A DNA stretch of 43,760 nucleotides from CAZFCK01 sp964517355 (GTDB lineage Bacteria; Desulfobacterota; Desulfovibrionia; Desulfovibrionales; Desulfovibrionaceae), in assembly GCA_964517355.1 (NCBI GenBank), contig CAZFCK010000009.1:1-43760 (forward strand), written 5' to 3'. This document shows positions 18,801 through 25,727 of this stretch, one piece after another; the first letter of the stretch is position 1, and each line of letters opens with the position of its first letter. The notes below the pieces were generated by a model. That model was not told where the DNA came from. It ran no database searches and was given only the letters and a program-made list of their open reading frames with translations. A program made the translations under genes and the position numbers.

Positions 18801-19357
18801 ATGCCGATCTGCTTTCCCTGGCAAGCGGCATTGAACCAGACGACCAGGAAGAGCTTACGGAATTGTTCGGCGTTGAGATCGATGAAAACGGATTCTTCAA
18901 GGAAGCCGAAATAAAGTGGCGTCCTGTGGATTTCATGAAACAGGGCGTGTTTACCTGCGGTATGGCCCGGGGCCCGGCGAATCTGGAGGAAAGCATCGTT
19001 TCCGCCAAGGCGGCGGCGCAACGCGCCATCAGGGTGCTTTGCGAACGCCGTTTGGCCTGCGGCAGCGTGGTGGCCGAAGTGCGCCACTCCCTGTGTTCGC
19101 TGTGCGGGAAGTGCATCGATGTCTGTCCATACGGCGCCAGGAGTCTTTCACCTGATCTCGGGCGCATCATAGTGGACGCGGTCGTGTGTCAGGGGTGCGG
19201 ATCGTGCGCCGCGGTGTGTCCGAACAGCGCCAGCGTGTTGCGCGGCTTCAAGGACAGCCAGGTGTTGACCGTCATCGACGCGGCTCTACAAGCCCCGAGA
19301 GCGGAAACGGTTTTGAATCAAACCAGGGGGGAAGAGCATGAAGAAGCAGCCTCTTGA
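15836..19357 (+). CDS. hdrA: Double HdrA-like flavoprotein with an inserted receiver-like domain
   Basis: 1173 residues, nearly twice a normal HdrA. First half: FAD site VIGAGIGGIRAA (9-20), DNCGMCKM, ferredoxin motifs CVGCGICASVC (117-127) and CLRCWQCHEAC (164-174). Next comes an extra domain (about 188-310) with response-regulator landmarks: acidic pair D196/D198, D243 in LVIIDLG, T270 in VIVTG and K293 in MRKP. The HdrA fold resumes at LDTAAVILAAGF (320-330). Second half: an HdrA N-terminal-like domain (595-735), FAD site VGGGVAGMSAA (745-755), NYCSRVCCSQALK, and two C-terminal ferredoxin motifs (CSLCGKCIDVC 1087-1097; CQGCGSCAAVC 1118-1128). The sequence suggests two FADs and four 4Fe-4S clusters. 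It overlaps hdrC by 20 bp. The receiver's role is unknown; a phosphorylation switch or a purely structural module are both possible. Confidence 0.9.
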   Translation: MRTSYDALVIGAGIGGIRAALDLAETGQKVALVESRPNLGGLLTQLDRQFPTDNCGMCKMLPLTERESSSQFCLRKGLFHSNIDILLHTELEELEGDPGAFHAVLRRRSGFVDPSKCVGCGICASVCPVRVPDEFNADTGERAAVHLPVPHAIPNHYVVDLDHCLRCWQCHEACPTGAIDFYFKERESFEIFVMADNDAVTTALPQWFGKNAFPVRGPFQGAEALDTLAAMTDKGEVRLVIIDLGLADPTPERAFVRCRELSPRLPVIVTGTEEQSALARKFLEQGAVGFMRKPLNEREHKPWLDKLYMRIVSDEILELDTAAVILAAGFSCYDPSEVADVLGYGKIKDVVTSLEFERYCSGTGPSKGRLSRLSDGKPLRRIAWLQCVGSRDIKKKADFCSSICCMISIKEALMALEKTREQQGAPADATIFSMDLRLFAKSYQGYADDAAKRGVRFVRSRIHSVIPSADPEQGSLSVEYLDDFGELHTEHFDMLVLGIGGRPPKTMDKLVRATGIDTNPWGFCKTMPFEPARTSRLGVFAGGSFSGPKDIAESLMQADAAALGASRLINIYAPIREKKPDPEPEYRDVNRESPKVMVAICSSCPKLAQELDVAAIQNVLRRDAQVKQVVAVQRACTQQGWEQIVDAAKAEEPNRVLIAACMPYAYVPRLHELGAALNLSPALMDVVDIATPLFHPKEEQAGDLTPSVAHEEVLARLRMATVKLLGADPSALPPPQSVTPAALVVGGGVAGMSAALGIADHGYSVTLVEREEELGGKALQIRKTLDGDDPVRFMEGLVDQVLKHPNITAHTNARVVLNMGRAGRFLSVVSTDEGSHAVEHGAVILATGARESKIYDWGFRVHKTVLTHQELEQRMADGVLDAAGLGCVAMIQCWRSREEGRNYCSRVCCSQALKNALELKRRKPSMQVVIFYRDLMSYGFSESWYTEARRQGVHFVRYPADHPPKVRFEEGKVIVSGHDPILRRPLEVHADLLSLASGIEPDDQEELTELFGVEIDENGFFKEAEIKWRPVDFMKQGVFTCGMARGPANLEESIVSAKAAAQRAIRVLCERRLACGSVVAEVRHSLCSLCGKCIDVCPYGARSLSPDLGRIIVDAVVCQGCGSCAAVCPNSASVLRGFKDSQVLTVIDAALQAPRAETVLNQTRGEEHEEAAS

Positions 19358-19901
19358 TCAGGAAAGCCTAAGGCTGTTGCACGACGGTCTCAACGACGTG
19401 AGAAAGATGGTCGCAGCCTGTATGCAATGCGGCACCTGCACGGCCTCTTGCCCCAACGCGCATGCCATGGACCTCACACCTCGGCAGATGTGGCGCCTGG
19501 TGCACCTGGGTCTGTTGGAGGATGTCTACGCCTCAACAACGTTTATGCTCTGCTCCGCATGTTACACCTGCCAGTTGCGTTGCCCCCGGGGGCTTACGCT
19601 CACCGCTGCCATGGCCGGGCTTAAACGTCTGGCGGCGTTGCGTGAGGAACTGGAAGGGGGGGCGCAGACCGCTTTTTACAGACTCTTTATGGCAAACGTG
19701 CGCGCCCATGGACGTGTTCACGAGAGTACGCTCATGATGCGCTATTTTCTGGCCAAACGCGATCCCACGCTGCCTTTTGCCTACACGCCTCTGGGCCTGC
19801 GCATGTTCATGAAGGGCAAACTGCATGTCGGCGGCGCGTCACGGCCGGGAGGGTTGGAAGCGATGTTCGCCAAGGTGGAAGAAATGGAGGGCAGGCCATG
19901 A
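19338..19901 (+). CDS. hdrC: HdrC-like ferredoxin subunit
   Basis: 187 residues with two 4Fe-4S motifs, CMQCGTCTASCP (28-39) and CSACYTCQLRCP, the standard HdrC layout. HdrC carries electrons from HdrA to the HdrB active site. The start lies inside the end of the double-HdrA gene (20-bp overlap, GGGGGGAAG upstream) and the stop overlaps the hdrB start by 4 bp (ATGA), so the three are translationally coupled. The C-terminal 90 residues form a predicted helical extension as in other HdrC proteins. Soluble: no membrane segment. Confidence 0.93.
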   Translation: MKKQPLDQESLRLLHDGLNDVRKMVAACMQCGTCTASCPNAHAMDLTPRQMWRLVHLGLLEDVYASTTFMLCSACYTCQLRCPRGLTLTAAMAGLKRLAALREELEGGAQTAFYRLFMANVRAHGRVHESTLMMRYFLAKRDPTLPFAYTPLGLRMFMKGKLHVGGASRPGGLEAMFAKVEEMEGRP

Positions 19902-20791
19902 ATTACGCATATTTTCCAGGATGCTCTTTGGGGTCTTCGGCCAAAGAGTACGACGCCTCCATGCGGCAGGTGCTGGCCCGTCTGGATTGCGGCGTGACGG
20001 AAATACCGGACTGGACGTGTTGCGGCGCCAGCGCGGCGGAGGCGGTGAGCGAGCTGTTGTCCCTGGCGTTGCCGGCGCGCACTCTTGCCCTGGCGCATAG
20101 GGAGTTGCCGGGCAGGGAGGTTTTGGTTCCTTGCAGCGCCTGCTACCTCAATCTGTTGCGGGTGGTGCGCAGTTGCGAAGCCGATCCGCTTCTCTTGGAC
20201 CGCATTAATGAAGTCCTTGCCGTGGAAGAAGTGACCATGCCGCAAGGACTGCAGGTACGCCATCTCATCGAAGTGCTGCAAGCGGTTGGCGTGGAGCGCA
20301 TCGCCCAGGAAGTGCGGCGGCCGCTGGAAGGGGTACGCATCGCCCCTTATTACGGATGTCAAATTCTTCGGCCGTACAAGGCGTTTGACGATCCGGAGCA
20401 TCCGGCTTCCATGAAGCCTTTGCTGGAGGCTTTGGGCGCCACGGTCGTGGATTGGACTCATGCCGGTAAATGTTGCGGCGCATCGCTCATGGCCACGAAA
20501 AAGCATGTGGCCCTGCCCGCTGTGCATGACATTCTTATGGCGGCGGCGGATGCCGACGCCATCGTAACGGTGTGTCCTCTTTGTCAGATGAATTTGGAAG
20601 CGTATCAGGGGGCTGCATTGCGAGGAGAACATGTCGCAGAAGTCAATGTCTTGTACCTGACGCAGCTCATGGGCCTGGCTTTCGGCTTTGGACCCAAGGA
20701 ACTGCGCTTGGGAGGCAACATGGCAACGGCGGCCACCTTTGTGGATGCGATAATCACTGGCGCAGAAGCGCATGAGCAGGCCGCGCCATAA
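19898..20791 (+). CDS. hdrB: HdrB-like subunit with two CCG domains
   Basis: 297 residues, the usual length of HdrB. Both Cys-rich CCG domains are complete: FPGCSLG, TCCGAS and CSACYLN in the first; YYGCQILRP, KCCGASLM and CPLCQMNLE in the second. In HdrB these bind non-cubane [4Fe-4S] clusters that cleave a disulfide. The real substrate in sulfate reducers is unknown, since coenzyme M and B are absent there. It pairs with HdrC immediately upstream (4-bp overlap) and is followed by the universal stress protein after 16 bp. Confidence 0.93.
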   Translation: MNYAYFPGCSLGSSAKEYDASMRQVLARLDCGVTEIPDWTCCGASAAEAVSELLSLALPARTLALAHRELPGREVLVPCSACYLNLLRVVRSCEADPLLLDRINEVLAVEEVTMPQGLQVRHLIEVLQAVGVERIAQEVRRPLEGVRIAPYYGCQILRPYKAFDDPEHPASMKPLLEALGATVVDWTHAGKCCGASLMATKKHVALPAVHDILMAAADADAIVTVCPLCQMNLEAYQGAALRGEHVAEVNVLYLTQLMGLAFGFGPKELRLGGNMATAATFVDAIITGAEAHEQAAP

Positions 20792-20807
20792 CAAGAGGAG
20801 GTGGACC

Positions 20808-21737
20808 ATGTTCAAGGAAATCGTGCTGGCCATCACGCCTTCGGAAATTTGTCACCATGCGGCGGCCAAGGCTTTTGAATTTGCCGAGCGCTTTGATGCA
20901 AATCTTACCCTTGTGCATGTGACAGGCATGGAACACGGCTGGGGGCAGATGGAATGGCTGGAGTCCAGCGGCGAAACCGACCGCATCAAGGAGAATATTT
21001 GCGAGTATTACAAGGAGGGGCTGGAAAAGATAGCCAATACCCAGGTCCTCGTACCCGCGGGTATTCCTCATAACGAGATCATCCGCATCGCGCGCAGGGT
21101 GAATGCCGATCTGATCGTCATGGGACCGCATACCAAGGAGTTCATGGAACGCCGTTCCAAGATGTGGGGCATGGCGGGCTCGACTCTTGAACGGGTCAGC
21201 CAGCGCGCCACGTGTCCCGTGATGATCGTTACCCGTGAAGCCAAGCGTGAACAACGCTTCGATACAATCCTTGCGGCAACGGATTTTTCCAAGCAATCGG
21301 AATGCGCCGTGCTTTATGGAGGACAGCTTACGCGGCATTACAAGGCTGATTTCATCGTCTTCAACGTGTTGCCCCCGGACGGCTACAGCCAGTCCGAGTT
21401 GGAACGCATGAGCGAGCAGACCAAGCAGCGGATGCAGACCGATTTCGACCCGCTGCTGCGCGGAATCAAGTCCGTAAGCTATGAGGCTTGGGAAGGCAAT
21501 CCGGCTATGGAAATACTGAAGCTCGCCAGGCAGCGCAATGTGGATTTGATTCTCATGGCGCACCATTCCAAGGAAAAGGACCCCGACAAGGCCTTTCTCG
21601 GCTCGGTCGTTGCGCAGGTTTCGCTGAACTCGGTGTGCCCTACCATGAGCATCAACCGCCACTTCGATTTGCGCTGCGGCATGATGTATGATCAGAGCGG
21701 CAATGTGGTGAGCAAGGAGCCCGCCACCACGGCATAG
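20808..21737 (+). CDS. Double-domain universal stress protein (UspA family)
   Basis: 309 residues from the ATG at 20808 (GAGGAGG upstream; the longer open frame to 20772 overlaps hdrB). Two Usp folds in tandem: FKEIVLAITPSE to WGMAGSTLERVSQRATCPVMIV, then FDTILAATDFSKQSECAV to FLGSVVAQVSLNSVCPTMSI. Each has the G-x2-G-type nucleotide loop region, better kept in the first. Usp proteins bind ATP or related nucleotides and appear under energy stress. Its place between hdrB and the selenoprotein subunit, in the same direction with short gaps, suggests it regulates or stabilises the Hdr complex, but this is only positional evidence. Confidence 0.88.
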   Translation: MFKEIVLAITPSEICHHAAAKAFEFAERFDANLTLVHVTGMEHGWGQMEWLESSGETDRIKENICEYYKEGLEKIANTQVLVPAGIPHNEIIRIARRVNADLIVMGPHTKEFMERRSKMWGMAGSTLERVSQRATCPVMIVTREAKREQRFDTILAATDFSKQSECAVLYGGQLTRHYKADFIVFNVLPPDGYSQSELERMSEQTKQRMQTDFDPLLRGIKSVSYEAWEGNPAMEILKLARQRNVDLILMAHHSKEKDPDKAFLGSVVAQVSLNSVCPTMSINRHFDLRCGMMYDQSGNVVSKEPATTA

Positions 21738-21777
21738 ACGCATCGTCATGCCCGCTAGGCTTTAAACCATGCAGCTC

Positions 21778-21802
21778 GCCGGAAGGAATTTTTCCTTCCG
21801 GC
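21778..21802 (+). promoter_or_regulatory. Perfect 11-bp hairpin between usp and the selenoprotein gene
   Basis: GCCGGAAGGAA (21778-21788) pairs without mismatch with TTCCTTCCGGC (21792-21802) around a TTT loop. The ribosome site of the next gene (AAGGAGA) lies 6 bases further on, and no T-run follows. It looks like an mRNA processing or stability element that may uncouple the last gene from the upstream ones; it could also be a weak attenuator. Confidence 0.55.
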
Positions 21803-21822
21803 GGCAACAAGGAGAGCGGCTT

Positions 21823-23148
21823 ATGGATGCCACATCCAATGAAATCTCCGCCCAGCCCTCCCCGGTCGTCATTGGGGGAGAACGCACCTCGATATTCATG
21901 GACAAGGTGCGGGAGTTGTTGCCTGAAGGCGGCAACCTGAACCTTTGTCTGACCTGCGGCCTATGCAGTGCGGGGTGTCCGGCCACTGGGCAGGACGACA
22001 TGGACCCCAGGAAATTTTTGCGCCTGGCGGCCTTGGGCATGGATGAGGAAGTGACGACCACCCCCTGGGTCTGGTCGTGCACCATGTGTCAACGGTGTAT
22101 CTACGCCTGCCCCATGAACATCAATATCCCGCAGCTGGTTTACTATGCACGGCAGCAATGGCCACGCGAGGAGCGGCCGAAAGGTATCCGGGGCTCTTGC
22201 GACGTGGCTTTGAGCACGCCGACCAACAGCGCCATGGGGGTGCGGCCTGACGATTTCATCTTCGTGGTGGAAGATATACTTGAGGAAGCCAAGGAAAGCC
22301 AGGAAGCCTGCAAGGATCTTGTCGTGCCGATGAATATGGAGGGAGCGGAGTATTTTTTGAACCAAAATTCCCGCGAACCGGCCACTGAACCAGATGAGAT
22401 GGTGCCGTTGTGGAAAATCATGCATATCGCGGGGGCAAGCTGGACATATAGCGACAAGGGCTGGGCCGCTGAAAATTATTGCATGTTTTTGGCGGATGAC
22501 GAGGCCTGGGAGGAGGTTGTACGCAACAAAGTCAAGGAGGTCGAAAAACTGGGCTGCCGATATTGGCTCAACACCGAGTGAGGGCACGAAATGTTCGCAG
22601 TCCGGTACGGACTGCAAAAATTCAACATCAAGCCCAAGTTCGAGATCGAGTCCATTATCCGTTTATACGCGCGGTGGATTCGGGAGGGCAAATTGCCCGT
22701 GAATGCCGAATGGAACAAGGATTTGCGTATCAAGTTCACCGTGCAGGATCCTTGCCAGCTGGTGCGGAAATCGTTCGGCGATCCTGTTGCCGAAGATTTG
22801 CGCTACGTGGTGAAACAGGTCGTGGGTGAGGAGAATTTTATCGAAATGCACCCCAACCGGTCCAACAATTATTGTTGCGGTGGCGGAGGCGGCTTTCTCC
22901 AATCCGGGCTGCACGAAGCCAGACGCCTGTACGGCAAGCGGAAATACGATCAGATCATCGCCACAGGAGCGGATTACTGCATCGCCCCTTGCCATAATTG
23001 TCACTCCCAAATCCATGATCTTTCGGAATTCTATGGAGCCCATTTTCCGGTGACGCATTTGTGGACGTTGATATGTCTCTCCATGGGCGTATTGGGTGAA
23101 AATGAACGCACCTACCTGGGGGAGGATTTGCAGGAAGTCGGATTGTAA
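21823..23148 (+). CDS. HdrC-HdrB/DsrK-like iron-sulfur selenoprotein (UGA read as Sec253)
   Basis: 441 residues if the in-frame TGA at 22579-22581 is read as selenocysteine. The N-terminal half is HdrC-like (CLTCGLCSAGCP 42-53; CTMCQRCIYACP 86-97). A first, degenerate CCG domain follows (ASWTYSDKGWAAENYC) and ends LNTE-U-GHE, where DsrK/HdrD-like proteins have ECGH. A complete second CCG domain lies after it (C311, CCG 351-353, C386/C390/C393). The reading frame is the same on both sides of the TGA, similarity runs straight through it, and a stem-loop follows at 22597-22615. A conventional caller would report two genes, 21823-22581 and 22591-23148. Selenium at this cluster-ligand or redox position suggests thiol/disulfide chemistry. 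Last gene of the operon. Confidence 0.85.
22597..22615 (+). promoter_or_regulatory. Candidate bacterial SECIS stem-loop
   Basis: GCAGTCCG (22597-22604) and CGGACTGC (22608-22615) form a perfect 8-bp stem with loop GTA. The loop G is 24 bases after the last base of the TGA, inside the roughly 16-37 base distance known for bacterial SECIS elements, and a G opens the loop as the consensus requires. GAA (22588-22590) and TTC (22621-22623) could extend it across an internal loop. The element is inside the coding sequence, as is normal in bacteria. Confidence 0.72.
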
Positions 23149-23182
23149 GCATACGGCTTGCGAAAATTGAGCGTGGGTAGTC

Positions 23183-23214
23183 AGGGGGAAACCGTTTCAG
23201 CGGTATCCCCCTTT
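23183..23214 (+). terminator. Rho-independent terminator of the Hdr operon
   Basis: AGGGGGAAACCG (23183-23194) pairs with CGGTATCCCCCT (23201-23212), one A-A mismatch, loop TTTCAG, followed by TTTAAAT. It lies 34 bp after the selenoprotein stop. Confidence 0.8.
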
Positions 23215-23475
23215 AAATATTCACCTTGTCGCATGAGAGGCGTTACTTGATACTGACAAATAAAATGTCCGGGCTGGATATAAAAAATAATTTTATTCGG
23301 CGTAAACCTATGCTATTGTACAGTTGCCTGGAATTAGAGGCCTGTTTCTGAATCTTCTCCTGTTGTATGGGAGATATTCTGTCCTCGTGGTGAAAGATGA
23401 CCGGTCGGGACCTGGTGGACAAGAAATATGCCGTTGCCTGAGACTTGCAGTTTTTTACGTTGAGAGGTGAACGTC
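23215..23475. other. Intergenic region upstream of the TPR-PilZ gene
   Basis: With the terminator this makes a 327-bp gap. It has AT-rich stretches (23255-23300) and TTGATA- and TATGCTAT-like hexamers that could be promoter parts, but no spacing convinces me. Nothing else is recognised. Confidence 0.3.
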
Positions 23476-24507
23476 ATGCCGAAATTGGGGGGATCATTTT
23501 ACTCAGAGACCAGTGGAGGAATCGGTATCGGCAGCACTGCCCAGGACGTGACGCAACGTCTGCAGTGGTTCGCCATATACTTGGATGACGGCAATGTGTT
23601 GTTACGCGCCATGGATGGTGAAGGACTTCCGAGCGATGTGACCAAAATTGTTTCCACAAGAGATTTTTTCTCCCAATATTCACCGGATAAAAAGCACTAT
23701 ACTCACGTCATGATGCCTTTGCTCAGCAGCCTGAGAGAAAAGCTGCTCCCGGCGCATGAAGACGCCCTGAAAACCCTGGATAAAGGTGAACGCAAGGTGT
23801 TCAAGGCGTTGCAACTCAATGCGGAGCTGATTCCAGGTCTGTCACCCGAGAAGCGCAAGGCTTTGTTATTTTCTCTTCTTGAGCAGTTGCCCGACTATTC
23901 TTCCATTGCAACCGAACACTTGCGTCAGATTAACAATGAGAGCATATCGTCCCGTAAAAACGGCCGTTACGAAGAATCCTTGACCCTGTATAACGCCATG
24001 CTGCGCGCCAATCCGGGAGACAATCATATTTTTTTCAATATCGCCAGGGTGTATTTTGAAAAAGGCGACTATCTTTCCTGCCGAAAATATCTTCTGCTGG
24101 CCCTGGATAACGAGTCTGACTTCAAAGAGGCCCGCAAGTTCCTGGATTACCTGGATAAACATCAACTTGTCCACGGACCTGACGTACGGCAGTTTTTGCG
24201 TTACCAATTCAACGAGCCGCAACCCTGCGTTCTGAAACTGCGGGATAAGCATCTTTCCGGCAAAGTACTGGATATTTCGGAAGCCGGCGCCCAGTTTCAG
24301 GCGCAAGACAGTAAATTGCCTCTTTTCGACAAAGGAGTGGATTTCGTTGTCAAAGGGGAATCACATCTTTTGGCGCCGCTTTTGATCGGCAACGCCGCGC
24401 AAGTCGTATGGATGGGGCGCGATTGCTTCGGCGCGGCATTTGCGCGCAGTCTGGATGCGAAATCATTGTCCTTCAGACGTATTGTGGCTTACGCCCGCGT
24501 GGTGTGA
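23476..24507 (+). CDS. TPR and PilZ domain protein (predicted c-di-GMP binding)
   Basis: 343 residues from the ATG at 23476 (GAGAGGTG upstream; GTG 23467 is possible). The first ~140 residues match nothing I know. TPR-like helices follow (ISSRKNGRYEESLTLYNAMLRANPGDNHIFFNIARVYFEKGDYLSCRKYLLLALD in three pieces, about 158-212). The C-terminal ~100 residues are a PilZ domain with both c-di-GMP motifs intact: RQFLR (RxxxR, 238-242) and DISEAG (DxSxxG, 266-271). PilZ proteins couple c-di-GMP to motility, adhesion or exopolysaccharide. It is a single gene with its own terminator and no functional neighbours, so its target cannot be inferred. Confidence 0.82.
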   Translation: MPKLGGSFYSETSGGIGIGSTAQDVTQRLQWFAIYLDDGNVLLRAMDGEGLPSDVTKIVSTRDFFSQYSPDKKHYTHVMMPLLSSLREKLLPAHEDALKTLDKGERKVFKALQLNAELIPGLSPEKRKALLFSLLEQLPDYSSIATEHLRQINNESISSRKNGRYEESLTLYNAMLRANPGDNHIFFNIARVYFEKGDYLSCRKYLLLALDNESDFKEARKFLDYLDKHQLVHGPDVRQFLRYQFNEPQPCVLKLRDKHLSGKVLDISEAGAQFQAQDSKLPLFDKGVDFVVKGESHLLAPLLIGNAAQVVWMGRDCFGAAFARSLDAKSLSFRRIVAYARVV

Positions 24508-24543
24508 ACGCATTTCGCGCTATCAAAACAGCTCTTGACGATG

Positions 24544-24590
24544 AATTTCCGGTGGGAGAACCTTTTTCGAAGGGTTTCCCCCCGGAAATT
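24544..24590. terminator. Bidirectional terminator between TPR-PilZ and gap genes
   Basis: AATTTCCGG (24544-24552) pairs with CCGGAAATT (24582-24590); inside, GGGAGAACC and GGTTTCCCC-like arms extend the stem. TTTGATAAAT follows on the plus side and ATTCAT on the minus side. It lies between convergent genes. Confidence 0.65.
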
Positions 24591-24643
24591 TTGATAAATA
24601 AATCTAGAAAAGAGAAATGGTATTATTTCAAACTCAGTATGCC

Positions 24644-25645
24644 CTAAAGGCCTGCCGCCACCATTTTAATCATGCGCAACAGCTGGTTGGTGAAGCCGGC
24701 TTCATTATCGTACCAGATAATCAGCTTGAGGAGCTTTTTGTCGATAACCGTGGTGCATAGCGCGTCCACCACGCCGCCGTACGTGCTGCCGTTGTAATCG
24801 ATGGAGACCAAGGGCTCTTCGCAATAGCCCATATTTTCCTTGAGCGGGCCTTCGCTGGCCGCTTTCAGCACGGCATTGACCTCTTCGGCACTCGTTTCCT
24901 TTTTCAATTCGCAGACCAGGTCCACCAACGAGACATTGGGCGTGGGTACACGGATGGACATACCGTCCAGCTTGCCCATGAGTTCGGGAATGACCTGGGT
25001 TACGGCCTTGGCCGCGCCCGTGGTTGTCGGAACCATGGAAACGCCCGCGGCGCGCCCTCTGCGCAAGTCTTTGTGCGAGCCGTCCAGAATGCGTTGGTTC
25101 ATGGTGTAGGCGTGCACTGTGGTCATGAGGCCATGCTCGATGCCGAAGGTGTCGTTGATGACCTTTGTGGCGGGCGCAAGGCAGTTGGTGGTGCAGCTGG
25201 CATTGGAAATGATATTGTGCTTGGCCGGATCGTAATCCTTGTCGTTCACGCCCATAACCACGGTAAAATCCACGCCCTGTCCGGGAGCTGAAATGATGGA
25301 TTTTTTGACGCCGCAATCAATATGCTGTTGCAATCCTGCACGGTCTTTGACTTTTCCGGTAGTCTCCACCGAGATGTCCACACCAAGGTCTTTCCAGTCC
25401 CATTCGCCGAAACCTTTGCGCGTGACTTTGACATGCTTGCCGTTGATCAGCATGCCGTCGTCGTCATAGGAAATGTCACCCTTAAAAGTGCCGTGGCAGG
25501 AGTCGTATTTCAGCAAATGCGCCAAATCGTGATTGTTGGCGCGGGCATTGACGGCCGCCACTTCCAGGTCGGTTTCGTTGGCCATAAGCCGAACAAGATA
25601 TCTTCCGATACGCCCGAATCCGTTGATGCCGATCCTCACAGCCAT
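24644..25645 (-). CDS. gap: Glyceraldehyde-3-phosphate dehydrogenase
   Basis: 333 residues, the normal length. It oxidises and phosphorylates glyceraldehyde 3-phosphate to 1,3-bisphosphoglycerate with NAD(P). Seen: Rossmann start RIGINGFGRIGRYLVRL, catalytic SNASCTTNCLAP, HAYTMNQRILDGSHKDLRRGRAA, RVPTPNVSLVDL and the ending WYDNEAGFTNQLLRMI. AAGGAG lies 8 bases before the ATG. It is a single gene between other short units. Glycerol taken up by the systems encoded to the right would enter central metabolism as dihydroxyacetone phosphate just above this step, but there is no sign of shared transcription. Confidence 0.97.
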   Translation of the reverse strand: MAVRIGINGFGRIGRYLVRLMANETDLEVAAVNARANNHDLAHLLKYDSCHGTFKGDISYDDDGMLINGKHVKVTRKGFGEWDWKDLGVDISVETTGKVKDRAGLQQHIDCGVKKSIISAPGQGVDFTVVMGVNDKDYDPAKHNIISNASCTTNCLAPATKVINDTFGIEHGLMTTVHAYTMNQRILDGSHKDLRRGRAAGVSMVPTTTGAAKAVTQVIPELMGKLDGMSIRVPTPNVSLVDLVCELKKETSAEEVNAVLKAASEGPLKENMGYCEEPLVSIDYNGSTYGGVVDALCTTVIDKKLLKLIIWYDNEAGFTNQLLRMIKMVAAGL

Positions 25646-25727
25646 GCCTGTTACTCCTTTATGAAAAAGTTGCTTCCGTTGAAATGATTATGCGGTCGGC
25701 ATCCGAGCGGACCGCTTCCGAGGCTGC

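Noticed and set aside
22591..23148. Separate 185-residue (Fe-S)-binding protein gene
   Set aside because: It shares the frame of the preceding gene, begins in the middle of a CCG domain, and the only barrier is the TGA at a family Cys position with a SECIS-like stem. A GAGGG before its ATG could allow restart, so this is kept as the alternative, not the call.
25692..25715. GCGGTC/GACCGC hairpin as terminator after the AIM24-type gene
   Set aside because: Short stem with a large loop and a competing inner TCGG/CCGA stem; no T-run. Too weak to list.
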